Shown here in pieces: positions 1 to 8,932 of a DNA stretch of 64,000 nucleotides (position 1 is its first letter; each line of letters starts with the position of its first letter). The translations under genes were made by a program, and so were the position numbers. Source of the DNA: Oceanobacter mangrovi. GTDB taxonomy: Bacteria; Pseudomonadota; Gammaproteobacteria; Pseudomonadales; Oceanobacteraceae. The notes beneath the pieces were generated by a model. It had not been told where the DNA came from. It worked only from the letters and a program-made list of their open reading frames with translations, and made no database searches. The stretch lies in NCBI RefSeq assembly GCF_019740315.1, contig NZ_JAHXZR010000014.1:1-64000 (forward strand), read 5' to 3'.

Positions 1-62
1 AGAACCAGGCTGGCAGCTTCGAGTTTGAACTCAGGAGTGAAGGAACGACGTTGTCTTTTCAT
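1..62 (-). CDS. IS3-family transposase OrfA, N-terminal end (cut by window edge)
   Basis: Reading leftward from an ATG at 62, the frame begins MKRQRRSFTPEFKLEAASLV, the usual opening of IS3/IS911-type OrfA helix-turn-helix proteins, and is still open at the window edge. Only about 20 residues are visible, so it cannot be said whether the element is intact. The bases just upstream (to about 112) probably hold the terminal inverted repeat. The family call rests on the characteristic N-terminal motif alone. Confidence 0.7.
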   Translation of the reverse strand, partial: MKRQRRSFTPEFKLEAASLV

Positions 63-170
63 TGAACACCTCTTTGGCGGCAAGATTACCACCTATCTGG
101 GTGTCCGGGATTATTGAACCACTACAATGCCTTGCCCCTACGCAATTGAATTTATATATCCATGCGTAGG

Positions 171-188
171 GTCCCGACATGTCGGGAC
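171..188. repeat. 18-bp perfect palindrome, REP-like
   Basis: GTCCCGACATGTCGGGAC is a perfect inverted repeat preceded by GTAGG. A related palindrome with its arms swapped (GTCGGGACATGTCCCGAC, next to CCTAC) occurs three times in the repeat block at 52159-52480, so this is a solitary member of a dispersed family. Confidence 0.6.
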
Positions 189-243
189 AGCGCCCTTGCC
201 GAATCCGCTGCAACAGATACCTAAAACAACAAACGCCATAAAA

Positions 244-272
244 CAAAAAGCCGCACCCTAGCGGGTGCGGCT
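244..272 (-). terminator. Rho-independent terminator of the PQQ alcohol dehydrogenase
   Basis: A 10-bp perfect stem (AGCCGCACCC / GGGTGCGGCT, loop of four) is followed on the minus strand by a TTTTTG run. It lies about 90 bp beyond the stop codon of the dehydrogenase gene and has the right orientation for it. Confidence 0.85.
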
Positions 273-363
273 TCAGTTTGACGGGTAAAGCAACTCAGGA
301 CTAACGCCTGTAGAGAGAGTGGAATTCAGTCCTGTGCTTCAAACCGTCGTTACCGTCTGGCGC

Positions 364-2154
364 TTAACGAGCCGCCATTTCATGACGTTTTGGCAGTTTG
401 AAGGTCCATACGGAACCACCCTGGTTGAGGTCTTTCACGCGCTTGGCCACTTCGCCGCCCCACAGTGGTACCGCACCACCCCAGCCAGAGACCACGGCAA
501 CGTACTGTTCGCCGTCCTGATCCCAGGTGATTGGGGTACCAACAATGCCGGAACCGGTGTTGAACTTGTACAGCATCTCACCAGTCTTGGCGTCGAAGGC
601 CATCAGGTAGCCTTCAGGGTTACCGGTAAATACCAGACCACCAGCCGTTGTCATCACACCACCCCACAGCGGAGCGTTGTTCTGATAGCGCCATACTTCC
701 TTGCCAGTCTTTGGATCGATCGCACGCAATACGCCAATGTAATCTTCATTGATTGGCTTGATGGTGAAACCGGCACCCAGATAAGCCGCGCCTTTCTTAT
801 AAGCGGTCGGCTCGTTCCAGATGTCCATTTCCCATTCGTTGGACGGTACATAGAACAGACCGGTGTCTTTGCTGAATGCCATTGGCATCCAGTTTTTACC
901 ACCCAGGAAGGATGGTGCCGCGACAACGGTTTTACCCTTGTGACCATCAGCAGAATCTGCCGGGTTACCTGGACGCACGTCGTCGTTGTAGATCGGACGA
1001 CCTTTCTTGTCGAGGCCCTTGGCCCAGGTGATCTTGTCTACAAACGGGAAGCCACGGATGAAGTCGCCGTTTTCGCGGTTCAGTACGTAGAAGAAACCAT
1101 TACGGTCAGCCGTTGCCGCCGCTTTAACGGTTTTGCTGCCGTCCTTGTAGTCAAACGAGATCAGTTCGTTTACGCCGTCGTAGTCCCAGCCATCGTGTGG
1201 TGTGGACTGGAAGTGCCATTTGATAGAGCCGTCATCCGGATCAATGGCAACACGGGAAGAGGAGTACAGGTTATCGCCAGGACGCAGGTGGGAGTTCCAT
1301 GGTGCCGGGTTACCGGTACCGAAGAACAGCTGGTCGGTGTCGGCGTCATAGGTGCCACCCAGCCAGGTGGCGGCACCACCGGACTTCCACAGGTCGCCAG
1401 GCCAGGTTTTGTTGGCCTTGCCGCCAGTGATGCCGTTTTCAACCTGCTTGCCGTTCTTCCACACATAACCCATGTGGCCTTCAACGGTTGGACGGGTCCA
1501 AGCCAGTTCACCGGTCTTGGCATCGTAGGCTTCTACCTTGCCGACAATACCGAATTCACCACCGGATACACCGGTAATAACCTTGCCCTTGACGACCATC
1601 GGTGCCGCCGAGATGGAATAACCGGCCTTGTAGTCAGCAACGGTTTTTTTCCAGACGGTTTTACCTGTGTCCTTGTCGAGCGCAACCAGCTTGGCGTCCA
1701 GCGTACCGAAGATCACCAGGTTGTCGTACAGGGCCACACCACGGTTGATCACGTCACAGCAAGGCATGATGTTTTCTGGCAGACGGGCGTCGTACTGCCA
1801 CAGTTCTTCACCGGTTTTGATGTCGATCGCAAAAACGCGGGAATAAGAGGCGGAGACGTACATTACGCCGTCTTTCACCATTGGCTGGGATTCCTGACCA
1901 CGCTGTTTTTCACCGCCGAAGGAGAAACCCCACACCGGAGTCAGATCTTGCACGGTCTGGGCGTTGACCTTGGCCAGTGGGCTGTAACGCTGGCCCTGCA
2001 GGCCCATGCCGTAGCTGACGACGTCGTTGGTGGTTGCCTGGTCGTCGAGAATGTCTTTGTCGGTTACACCCGCCTGGGCAGGGCTTGCCAGAGCGATGGC
2101 AGCAACCAGAGAGGACAGCGCCAGACCCTTCAAGCCGATAGAAGTTGTTTTCAT
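364..2154 (-). CDS. PQQ-dependent alcohol dehydrogenase, lanthanide-type (PedH-like)
   Basis: This is a periplasmic quinoprotein that oxidises primary alcohols and passes electrons to cytochrome c. The 596 residues match the family length. A signal peptide ends near AQA at residue 28. The adjacent cysteine pair that forms the disulfide ring over PQQ is at 132-133. The metal-binding asparagine is in GTGNPAPWN (Asn282) and the catalytic aspartate is Asp324 in [11 protein letters not shown]. Asp326, two residues later, is the extra metal ligand of lanthanide-dependent enzymes such as PedH and XoxF; calcium-type ExaA/PedE has Ser and MxaF has Ala there. An AAGGAGA ribosome site precedes the ATG. 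Its neighbours are a binding protein and cytochrome c-550, as in other ethanol oxidation clusters. Whether the preferred metal is a lanthanide is inferred from the motif. Confidence 0.92.
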   Translation of the reverse strand: MKTTSIGLKGLALSSLVAAIALASPAQAGVTDKDILDDQATTNDVVSYGMGLQGQRYSPLAKVNAQTVQDLTPVWGFSFGGEKQRGQESQPMVKDGVMYVSASYSRVFAIDIKTGEELWQYDARLPENIMPCCDVINRGVALYDNLVIFGTLDAKLVALDKDTGKTVWKKTVADYKAGYSISAAPMVVKGKVITGVSGGEFGIVGKVEAYDAKTGELAWTRPTVEGHMGYVWKNGKQVENGITGGKANKTWPGDLWKSGGAATWLGGTYDADTDQLFFGTGNPAPWNSHLRPGDNLYSSSRVAIDPDDGSIKWHFQSTPHDGWDYDGVNELISFDYKDGSKTVKAAATADRNGFFYVLNRENGDFIRGFPFVDKITWAKGLDKKGRPIYNDDVRPGNPADSADGHKGKTVVAAPSFLGGKNWMPMAFSKDTGLFYVPSNEWEMDIWNEPTAYKKGAAYLGAGFTIKPINEDYIGVLRAIDPKTGKEVWRYQNNAPLWGGVMTTAGGLVFTGNPEGYLMAFDAKTGEMLYKFNTGSGIVGTPITWDQDGEQYVAVVSGWGGAVPLWGGEVAKRVKDLNQGGSVWTFKLPKRHEMAAR

Positions 2155-2307
2155 TATTTTCTCCTTGGAAGGATTTTCTTATTCGTATAGGAGCTTCTGT
2201 GCCCGCCCAAGTGGGTTGGCAGCCACAGGTGCATCTTTTTCCAGATACCCGATCATTGTTGGTTTCGAGCGCTTTTCATCCAATCCGACCTGCGGGTTGA
2301 TTTCCCA

Positions 2308-2319
2308 GTACCTTGGTAG
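2308..2319 (-). promoter_or_regulatory. Putative activator box upstream of the PQQ dehydrogenase
   Basis: On the minus strand this reads CTACCAAGGTAC. The same 12-mer occurs at 3964-3975 upstream of the cytochrome c-550 gene, and a variant (CTACCAAAGTGT) lies at about 3942-3953. It lies about 155 bp upstream of the dehydrogenase ATG. Shared use by two genes of one pathway suggests the binding site of a common regulator. The rest of 2155-2467 holds a terminator and no gene I can support. Confidence 0.5.
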
Positions 2320-2410
2320 CAGTCCCGATACCGCGACTGGTACTGCCGAATGATCAGTAGTGCTGATATAACAGGCGTTCAGTCGAAAATTCCGCCAGCC
2401 AACAGCAGCA

Positions 2411-2443
2411 ATAAAAACGGCGCGGCCGCCAGGCGGCCACGCC
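2411..2443 (-). terminator. Terminator after the solute-binding protein gene
   Basis: A long GC-rich stem (GGCGTGGCCGCC pairing with GGCGGCCGCGCC, one-base loop and one wobble pair) is followed on the minus strand by GTTTTTATT. It lies 25 bp past the stop codon of the binding-protein gene, so the dehydrogenase downstream probably has its own promoter. Confidence 0.8.
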
Positions 2444-2467
2444 GGGAGAAGAAACACACACAGGGAA

Positions 2468-3442
2468 TTATTGCGTCTGTTCCTGAACCAGATAATGGTC
2501 AGTCTTGAGGAAAGGAAAGTGATAGCGGTCAGCGATGCTGGCCATCTGGCCACTGAACACCAGCTGGTTGATCACTTCTTCCAGTTCATAGGCCAGGCCC
2601 CGATAGTCGTCCTTTACGGCCATCCCGACATCCCAGAAGCGATGCGGCAGATCCGGCATGGGAATGTCCGCAATCACGTAGCGTTCTTCGCCAGCCTGCT
2701 GATTGAGCTTCGCCCGCCCCCACTGTAACTGCGACTGCATCCCCAGCACCGCCGCCACTTCACCCTTGCCCATGGCTTCAACGGCATCCATGGTGGTGGT
2801 GTAGTGGACCACGTTCTTGCGCAGCATGCCGCGGAAAGCCCCGACCAGATAGAAATCCGGCAGGGTATCGATTTCCACCCCGACCTTGTCGTAGTTGAAA
2901 ATGGCCAGATTCTGGATAGAATCAATCTGCTCGCGGTCGATCAACAGCTCCCAGCGCTCACGCTGATAGGGCGCAAAAAAGTGCACCAGGTCATTGATCA
3001 CCTTGCCGTCCGGGTCCACCTTGAAGGCAAACTCACGGTCGTACGGTACCCGCAACATCACATCCGCGACTTCCCGCCGCAGCATGGCTTCATCTTCGAT
3101 GCGGGCCAGATAATGCCCTTTCCAGACATGGTTACGCAGATCGTCGTCGAGGTTTTCATCCGGAATCATCCAGTGCAATTGCAGTTTGACACCCAGGCCA
3201 GCGGCCAAAGCCTCAGCAATATCGACGTCGAAACCACGGGCGGTTTCACCGTCGAGCCAGGAATAGGGAGGAAAATCGCGGTAAACAGCAACGCTGATCA
3301 CACCGCTGTCTTTAACGTCATCAAGGGAACGCGCCTGCACCGGAACGGCTGCATACGCCAGCAATACAAAGACCCAGATCCACCGCAGGGCGAATCCGGG
3401 CCGCTTGCACTCATTCAGTCTCATGAGAGAAGTCGCCGTCAA
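2468..3442 (-). CDS. Periplasmic solute-binding protein linked to the quinoprotein dehydrogenase
   Basis: A 324-residue protein with an N-terminal hydrophobic segment (about residues 20-38) followed by a family-3 extracellular solute-binding fold: the stretch VISVAVYRDFPPYSWLDG then RGFDVDIAEALAAGLGV is typical. Proteins of this fold (MxaJ and XoxJ are the best known) are commonly encoded beside PQQ alcohol dehydrogenases and are thought to help the dehydrogenase mature or load cofactor. It starts 1 bp after the cytochrome stop codon, so the two are co-transcribed. An in-frame ATG at 3424 is an alternative start. No membrane or ATPase partner is adjacent on this strand, which fits a periplasmic helper role better than transport. 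Confidence 0.8.
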   Translation of the reverse strand: MTATSLMRLNECKRPGFALRWIWVFVLLAYAAVPVQARSLDDVKDSGVISVAVYRDFPPYSWLDGETARGFDVDIAEALAAGLGVKLQLHWMIPDENLDDDLRNHVWKGHYLARIEDEAMLRREVADVMLRVPYDREFAFKVDPDGKVINDLVHFFAPYQRERWELLIDREQIDSIQNLAIFNYDKVGVEIDTLPDFYLVGAFRGMLRKNVVHYTTTMDAVEAMGKGEVAAVLGMQSQLQWGRAKLNQQAGEERYVIADIPMPDLPHRFWDVGMAVKDDYRGLAYELEEVINQLVFSGQMASIADRYHFPFLKTDHYLVQEQTQ

Positions 3443-3443
3443 C

Positions 3444-3872
3444 TTACTGTTGAACGTACTTGGTTACCAACCAGGCGCGGATCGACCAGAGTGCTTCCTG
3501 ACTCAGGAAGTCAGCCATTTTCGGCATGTAGGGAACACCGTTGCGAACCGCACCGTTACGAACCCGGTAAACGAACCATTCGTCGCCGTCGAGGCCAGGT
3601 TCCAGGTAACGCAAGTCTGGCGCGATACCACCGGAGATGGCTTCCAGACCATGGCAACGAGCACAGTTCTGGGCATAGGCAGATTCACCAATTTCAATGG
3701 CTTTCGGGTTACCCACATAAGGGTTCTGTTCACGCCATTCATCACCCAGTTGCTCCAGTCCGGATACATCAACTGGCTGTGGAGTAACGTCACCGTGAGC
3801 CCATACAGCACCTGAAATTGCCATCAGACCCGCAAGCATCAAACCGTGCATCGCAGAAGCGGTAGTTTTCAT
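3444..3872 (-). CDS. pedF: Cytochrome c-550 (PedF/ExaB type)
   Basis: A small periplasmic c-type cytochrome that accepts electrons from the PQQ alcohol dehydrogenase. The 142 residues include a signal peptide (cleavage near VWAHG, residue 26), one haem site CARCH at 70-74, and a candidate distal Met in MPKMADFL. It is the first gene of a minus-strand unit with the binding protein, and the dehydrogenase lies further downstream. The ribosome site AGGTG lies ahead of the ATG. Length and sequence pattern match the PedF group. Confidence 0.85.
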   Translation of the reverse strand: MKTTASAMHGLMLAGLMAISGAVWAHGDVTPQPVDVSGLEQLGDEWREQNPYVGNPKAIEIGESAYAQNCARCHGLEAISGGIAPDLRYLEPGLDGDEWFVYRVRNGAVRNGVPYMPKMADFLSQEALWSIRAWLVTKYVQQ

Positions 3873-3910
3873 TATTGAGCACCTATCGTTTTGTTATTTT
3901 TGATGGCTTC

Positions 3911-3975
3911 ATTCTAGGTATGAGGTAATACAGGCCACAGAACACTTTGGTAGTCGATTTTCTGTACCTTGGTAG
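3911..3975 (-). promoter_or_regulatory. Putative promoter of pedF with two activator boxes
   Basis: On the minus strand a -10 candidate TAGAAT (3911-3916) is preceded by two similar boxes: CTACCAAAGTGT at about 3942-3953 and CTACCAAGGTAC at 3964-3975. Their centres are about 21-22 bp apart, two helical turns. The nearer box would be centred around -44 from the expected start, the classic place for an activator that replaces a -35 element. The second box is identical to the one upstream of the dehydrogenase. The remainder of 3976-4266 shows no gene. Confidence 0.5.
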
Positions 3976-4266
3976 TAGGTTTTACGACCATCCCCGACGC
4001 TACCTCCCGACCCGCTACAGGACTAGCCCATCGCCCCGGCTATACGCCACAAACCAGCAGAAATCACTGCCAGTTAGTATTCTGCCAGCAGGTGCAGGGT
4101 ATTATTCATAGTACGAGAGGCGTAAAAATCGCCTACTTAAAGGCTATATCTGCCCTGCTGCGGCTTGCGTAACCTGAAGCCATAACAGCATGACTGGTAG
4201 TGTCCCAGCGACCAGCCACACTGATAAAAACAACAAAATGTATTCAGCGAATCAGGGCCCGTCATA

Positions 4267-5535
4267 ATGACTTTGATGGACATCAGCACTGCGATCCAAC
4301 GTCTGGCAACCACTTCGATGCTGACTTGCAAAAGCCGTCTGGCCAACCTGGCGGCGCTAACCATTACAGCGCTAACCACTACAGCGCTAACCACTGCAAC
4401 AACAGTCCTTTTGGCAACCACCAGCCAGGCCGCCGAACTGCAAACCATCCAGATCGGCTATCTGGAGCTGCAACAGCAACAATCGCCACTGCTGTCCAAC
4501 GTCTTGCCAGACCCCGAGGATAATGGTCTGCAAGGTGCCCGCCTCGGTCGCGACGACAACAATGCCGGTGGCAAATTTCTCGGTCTGCAATATCAGCTGC
4601 AAGAATCCCGCAGTTACCAGCTCGACGACCTCAAGGCCAGTTTGCAGCAATGGCAAACCAACGGCATGCAGGCGGTGCTGGTCAACGCCCCGGCTGATGC
4701 CTTGCAACAACTCAGTCTGCTCGCTCCCAACCTGCTGCTGTTTAACATCGGCAGTAACAGTGATGAATTGCGCAGCCAGACCTGCCTCAATAATGTGCTA
4801 CATACCCTGCCCAGCCGGGCCATGCTGACCGACGCACTGGCGCAATGGCTGATCAGCAAGAAACTGAAAAAGTGGCTGTTGATCACCGGCACCCGCCCCG
4901 GCGACAAGCTCTATGCCGATGCAGTACGCCGCAGCGCCAAACGCTTTGGTGGCAAACTGGTGGCCGAAAAAGACTGGACCTTCGACGCCGATTTGCGCCG
5001 CAGTGCCGCAGCTGAAGTGCCGCTGTTCACCCAGACCAAAGAATACGATGCGGTAATCGTCGCTGATGAACCGGGGGATTTTGGCGAATTTATTCTCTAC
5101 AACACCTGGTACCCGCGCCCGGTGGTCGGCACCCAGGGGCTGACTCCGACTGGCTGGCACCGGGTGGTTGAACAATGGGGCGCAGCGCAGTTGCAGAATC
5201 GTTTTGACCGGCTGGCCCATCGCTGGATGACCGACAAGGACTACGCCGCCTGGGCAGCCATGCGTTCAATTGGTGAAACCCTCGCTCACCAACAACCATA
5301 CGCCGCTGCGGCGCTGAAAGACTATTTATTGGGACCGGACTTCGAACTGGCAGGTTTCAAGGGCCGCAAGCTGACCTACCGCAACTGGAATGGCCAGCTG
5401 CGTCAGCCGATTCCACTGATCCATCCACGGGCGCTGGTGTCCCAGTCGCCGCAGGAAGGCTACCTGCACCCAACCACGGAACTGGATACCCTTGGCTTCG
5501 ACAAACCGGAAAGCCAGTGCCGGATTGGCAGCTGA
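4267..5535 (+). CDS. Substrate-binding protein of the PQQ-associated ABC system
   Basis: A 422-residue periplasmic binding protein of the branched-chain amino acid receptor fold. Its N-terminal mature sequence (IQIGYLELQQQQSPLLSN) matches the group described as the PQQ-dependent alcohol dehydrogenase system binding protein. The export signal is unusually long and threonine-rich (about residues 1-58) and is built partly from a 15-bp tandem repeat. The gene opens a plus-strand operon with a beta-propeller protein, an ATPase and a permease, a set that travels with PQQ alcohol dehydrogenases. The transported substrate is unknown. The start could lie at one of two later ATGs (4276 or 4318). Confidence 0.82.
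   Translation: MTLMDISTAIQRLATTSMLTCKSRLANLAALTITALTTTALTTATTVLLATTSQAAELQTIQIGYLELQQQQSPLLSNVLPDPEDNGLQGARLGRDDNNAGGKFLGLQYQLQESRSYQLDDLKASLQQWQTNGMQAVLVNAPADALQQLSLLAPNLLLFNIGSNSDELRSQTCLNNVLHTLPSRAMLTDALAQWLISKKLKKWLLITGTRPGDKLYADAVRRSAKRFGGKLVAEKDWTFDADLRRSAAAEVPLFTQTKEYDAVIVADEPGDFGEFILYNTWYPRPVVGTQGLTPTGWHRVVEQWGAAQLQNRFDRLAHRWMTDKDYAAWAAMRSIGETLAHQQPYAAAALKDYLLGPDFELAGFKGRKLTYRNWNGQLRQPIPLIHPRALVSQSPQEGYLHPTTELDTLGFDKPESQCRIGS
4354..4398 (+). repeat. 15-bp tandem repeat (three copies) inside a signal peptide
   Basis: GCGCTAACCATTACA-like units start at 4354, 4369 and 4384 and encode repeated ALTxT segments within the export signal of the binding protein. Unit length is a multiple of three, so gain or loss of a copy keeps the frame. 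Confidence 0.75.
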
Positions 5536-5582
5536 GCTTGCGAGATGGCTGTCACCAGCAGTAATTACAAGAGATACAGATC

Positions 5583-6602
5583 ATGAACAACCCTCGCCCT
5601 CTGACACACGTTCGGCTTGCCAGTCCGCTTAAAACCAGCCTGATCCGAACCGCGCTGGCAACCGCAACCCTGCTGGCAAGCGGCCTGGTACTGGCAACGC
5701 CACTGGCGTATGTGTCCAACGAAAAAGACGACTCACTGTCGGTGATCGACCTCGACAGCCTCGAAGTGATCAACACCATCGAGGTTGGCCAGCGTCCGCG
5801 CGGCATCACCTTCAACAAGGATTACAGCCTGCTGTACATCTGCGCCAGCGACGACGACACGGTGCAGGTACTGGACGTTGCCAGCAACCGGGTGGTCGCC
5901 AACCTGCCATCCGGCGAGGACCCGGAGCAGTTTGCCCTCCACCCGGACGGCGACCGTCTTTATATTTCCAACGAAGACAGTGCGCTGGTGACCGTCGTCG
6001 ATACCCACACCCATGAAGTTAGCGGCCAGATCGACGTTGGCGTTGAACCGGAAGGCATGGGCGTCAGCCCGGACGGCAAACTGGTGGTCAACACCTCGGA
6101 AACCACCAGCATGCTGCACTGGATCGACGCCAGCACCAACCAGCTGATTCACAACACCAAGGTCGATCAGCGACCGCGCCATGTTGAGTTCAGCAAGGAT
6201 GGCAAACAGCTGTGGGCCAGCGCCGAAATTGGTGGCACCGTGTCGGTGATAGACGTCGCCAGCAAGGAGGAGATCCACAAGATTCGCTTCAATATTCGTG
6301 GCGTCCACCCGGACAAGGTGCAACCTGTGGGGGTCAAACTGACCTCTGACGGCCGTTATGCGTTTGTTGCGCTGGGGCCTGCCAACCATGTTGCGGTGGT
6401 GGATGCCAAGACTTACGAAGTACTCGACTATCTGCTGGTTGGTCGCCGGGTCTGGCATATGGCGTTGACGCCGGATGAAAAATACCTGCTGACGACCAAT
6501 GGCATCAGTGGCGATGTTTCCGTGGTCGACGTTGCCAGGCAGAAAGTGATCAAGTCGATCAAGGTGGGGAGGTATCCGTGGGGGTTGGCGATCAAGCCTT
6601 GA
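5583..6602 (+). CDS. YVTN-type beta-propeller protein of the PQQ-associated ABC system
   Basis: A 339-residue protein made almost entirely of repeated blades with the pattern PDG..lyvsn......vsviD......v..i.vG..P.g, seen for example at residues 38-75, 80-118 and 250-330. A signal peptide ends near residue 38 (LVLATPLAYV), placing it in the periplasm. It lies 47 bp after the binding-protein gene, and this propeller family is found with PQQ catabolism ABC genes. Its role is not established; a scaffold or redox-partner function is only a guess. Confidence 0.85.
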   Translation: MNNPRPLTHVRLASPLKTSLIRTALATATLLASGLVLATPLAYVSNEKDDSLSVIDLDSLEVINTIEVGQRPRGITFNKDYSLLYICASDDDTVQVLDVASNRVVANLPSGEDPEQFALHPDGDRLYISNEDSALVTVVDTHTHEVSGQIDVGVEPEGMGVSPDGKLVVNTSETTSMLHWIDASTNQLIHNTKVDQRPRHVEFSKDGKQLWASAEIGGTVSVIDVASKEEIHKIRFNIRGVHPDKVQPVGVKLTSDGRYAFVALGPANHVAVVDAKTYEVLDYLLVGRRVWHMALTPDEKYLLTTNGISGDVSVVDVARQKVIKSIKVGRYPWGLAIKP

Positions 6603-6785
6603 AAAGAGATTCACAGGTAACTCGTTGCAGCTACTGCGCTTGCCCATACGGCGTCAAAGTCACGATTCCAGTACTCATTTATACTTATAAACTCCGTCTG
6701 AAATCGTGATTTATCCTTGCCTGACCATCGCTCGTAACGCTGCCATACGCCTTTTAAAGTCTTTAAATCGAAGAGAAGCCCAACT

Positions 6786-7553
6786 ATGCCACTGGTTGAA
6801 GTCGACCAACTCAGTCATCAATACCCCGGCAAACTGGCGCTCGCTAACGTCTGTTTCAATATTGAGCGGGGCAGCTTTCATGCTCTGCTGGGGCCTAATG
6901 GCGCAGGGAAAAGTACGCTGTTTGCGCTGATCAGCCGTTTGTTCCGGGTCCAGCAGGGCGATATTCGCGTTAACGGCCACAGCCTGAAACAGGCACCCGC
7001 AGCGTTATTGGGCGAAATCGGCATGGTGTTCCAGCAAAGCACGCTGGACATGGACTTGTCGGTCCAGCAGAACCTCGACTACCACGCCTGTTTACACGGC
7101 ATGGCGGGCAAGCTGCGCAAACAACGTATCGAAGCCGAACTGCAACGGGTTGAAATGCTGGATGCCCGCAACCAGAAAGTACGGGCGCTCAATGGCGGCC
7201 ATCGTCGGCGCGTGGAAATTGCCCGCGCGCTGGTGCACCAGCCAAGTCTGTTATTGCTCGACGAAGCCACGGTCGGACTGGACCCACAAACCCGTGCCAG
7301 CCTGAATCAACACGTCCGCTCGCTCTGTGACCAACAAGGCGTAACGGTACTCTGGTCGACGCATTTGATCGAAGAAATCCAGCCGCAGGACCCGGTGACT
7401 TTGCTGCACCAGGGCCAGGTACGCGCCAATGCCTGTGCCGCTGAAATTTGCCGGCAAAATGCGGTGGAGTCGCTGGTCGAGGCGTTTACCTTGCTAACCA
7501 GCCCGGCTCAAAAACAGGCTGCCCAGCCTTCTGAATCCGGGATCAATGCATGA
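6786..7553 (+). CDS. ABC transporter ATPase of the PQQ-associated system
   Basis: A 255-residue ATP-binding subunit: Walker A GPNGAGKST (about residues 38-46), Walker B LLLLDEATVGLD and an H-loop in WSTHLIEE. The signature motif is LNGGHRRRVEIARAL instead of the usual LSGGQ, a variant typical of the ATPase found in PQQ alcohol dehydrogenase clusters. Its stop overlaps the permease start by 4 bp, so the two are translationally coupled. It probably energises an ABC-2 type exporter. Confidence 0.9.
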   Translation: MPLVEVDQLSHQYPGKLALANVCFNIERGSFHALLGPNGAGKSTLFALISRLFRVQQGDIRVNGHSLKQAPAALLGEIGMVFQQSTLDMDLSVQQNLDYHACLHGMAGKLRKQRIEAELQRVEMLDARNQKVRALNGGHRRRVEIARALVHQPSLLLLDEATVGLDPQTRASLNQHVRSLCDQQGVTVLWSTHLIEEIQPQDPVTLLHQGQVRANACAAEICRQNAVESLVEAFTLLTSPAQKQAAQPSESGINA

Positions 7554-8359
7554 AACTGAGTGGATATGTCACCGCGTTTAACGGCATCCTCAAACGCGAG
7601 GCGCTGCGTTTTGTTCATCAACGCAGTCGTTTTTTCAGTTCCATGGTGCGGCCGCTGCTGTGGCTGGCGGTGTTCGCCGCCGGTTTTCGGGCCGCACTGG
7701 GGATTTCGATTATCGAACCCTACTCCACCTACATCACCTATGAGGTCTATATCGCCCCGGGTCTGATCGCCATGATCCTGCTGTTTAATGCCATGCAGAG
7801 TTCCTTGTCGATGGTTTACGACCGTGAAATGGGCAGTATGCGGATTCTGTTGATGAGCCCGTTGCCGCGCTGGTATCTGCTGCTCAGCAAGCTGGCTGCC
7901 AGCACCATAGTGGCGATTCCGCAGGTTTATGCGTTTCTGGCGATTGCCTGGTTGTTTGAAGTGGAGCCTCCGGCGCCTGGCTTTTTGTGGGTACTGCCTG
8001 CAGTCATTCTGGCCGGAGTTATGCTGGGGGCGATCGGACTGTTTATATCGAGTTTCATCCGCCAACTGGAGAACTTCGCCGGAGTCATGAACTTCGTGAT
8101 TTTCCCGATGTTTTTTATGTCATCGGCGCTGTATCCATTGTGGAAAATGCAGGAGTCGAGTGAATGGCTCTACTGGCTTTGCTCGGTTAACCCGTTCACC
8201 TTTGGTGTTGAACTAATTCGGTTTGCCCTGTACGGCAAATTCAATGGTGAAGCACTGGCGGTCGTGAGCGGCTGTTTGTTGCTGTTTACCGTGCTGGCGG
8301 TGCTGGTGTTTAACCCCGAGCGCGGCCAGATTGGCAAAAAGCCGAGCAAGCCCGGCTGA
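7550..8359 (+). CDS. ABC-2 type permease of the PQQ-associated system (PedC-like)
   Basis: A 269-residue inner-membrane protein with six predicted hydrophobic spans (around residues 35-55, 70-95, 115-145, 150-180, 185-205 and 235-260). The segment MVYDREMGSMRILLMSPLPRW is the conserved cytoplasmic loop of ABC-2 permeases. ATGA overlap with the ATPase gene shows they form one exporter. This permease type was first noted in phenylethanol degradation clusters (PedC). It ends 4 bp from the convergent tautomerase gene. Confidence 0.87.
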   Translation: MKLSGYVTAFNGILKREALRFVHQRSRFFSSMVRPLLWLAVFAAGFRAALGISIIEPYSTYITYEVYIAPGLIAMILLFNAMQSSLSMVYDREMGSMRILLMSPLPRWYLLLSKLAASTIVAIPQVYAFLAIAWLFEVEPPAPGFLWVLPAVILAGVMLGAIGLFISSFIRQLENFAGVMNFVIFPMFFMSSALYPLWKMQESSEWLYWLCSVNPFTFGVELIRFALYGKFNGEALAVVSGCLLLFTVLAVLVFNPERGQIGKKPSKPG

Positions 8360-8363
8360 TTAT

Positions 8364-8756
8364 TCAGCGCCGGGCGTCCAGCTCGGCTTTGCGAATCTCG
8401 CTGGCGGGTTTACCAGCAATGCCCCAATCGGATGGATCAATCCGCAAACAGGTACCGCGAATCACGCTGCGTTCGCACGCCAGCACATCCACCAGCAGCT
8501 GGGTAAAACTCTGGTGTAATGCCGCCACCTGCTGCGGCGTACGGTCTGCCAGCACATAAAACTGGTAAAAAGGCGCGCCACCGGCCTCAAATCCGGCACT
8601 GGCTGTCCATTCGGGATAGACATTGATAAAGGCCCGGATACGTTCCACCGGCGCTTCCAGCACCTGCGCAAATACCTCACAGGCACCGCGCGTCAGCTGA
8701 CGGCCCTTGTCTTCAGAAACCAGCGTTGCTGGCACATTGAATGTCACCACAGGCAT
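8364..8756 (-). CDS. Tautomerase-superfamily protein
   Basis: A 130-residue protein beginning MPVVTFNVP, so processing would expose the catalytic N-terminal proline of the 4-oxalocrotonate tautomerase superfamily. The length and the segment RAFINVYPEW resemble the malonate semialdehyde decarboxylase/MIF-like subgroup rather than the 60-residue 4-OT type. It is transcribed towards the ABC permease gene. The substrate is unknown. Confidence 0.7.
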   Translation of the reverse strand: MPVVTFNVPATLVSEDKGRQLTRGACEVFAQVLEAPVERIRAFINVYPEWTASAGFEAGGAPFYQFYVLADRTPQQVAALHQSFTQLLVDVLACERSVIRGTCLRIDPSDWGIAGKPASEIRKAELDARR

Positions 8757-8932
8757 TTTATTATTCTCCGATCCTGATAGAAGCAGCTTTCAGCTTACCC
8801 GAAGGTAGTCAGAAACCGGCGGCCAAATGCCTGCCATTTTCGGGAATATATCGGCCCATTCGAGGCCGCGCTCAACGGCTATTCGTTCGCCAGCCCCAAC
8901 TGCCTGAGCGGGTCGGTTATACTGCAGCGGTC

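Noticed and set aside
319-2190. Long open frame on the plus strand opposite the PQQ dehydrogenase (623 codons)
   Set aside because: It is the antisense shadow of a clear enzyme gene with signal peptide and catalytic residues; its own protein has no family resemblance and no ribosome site.
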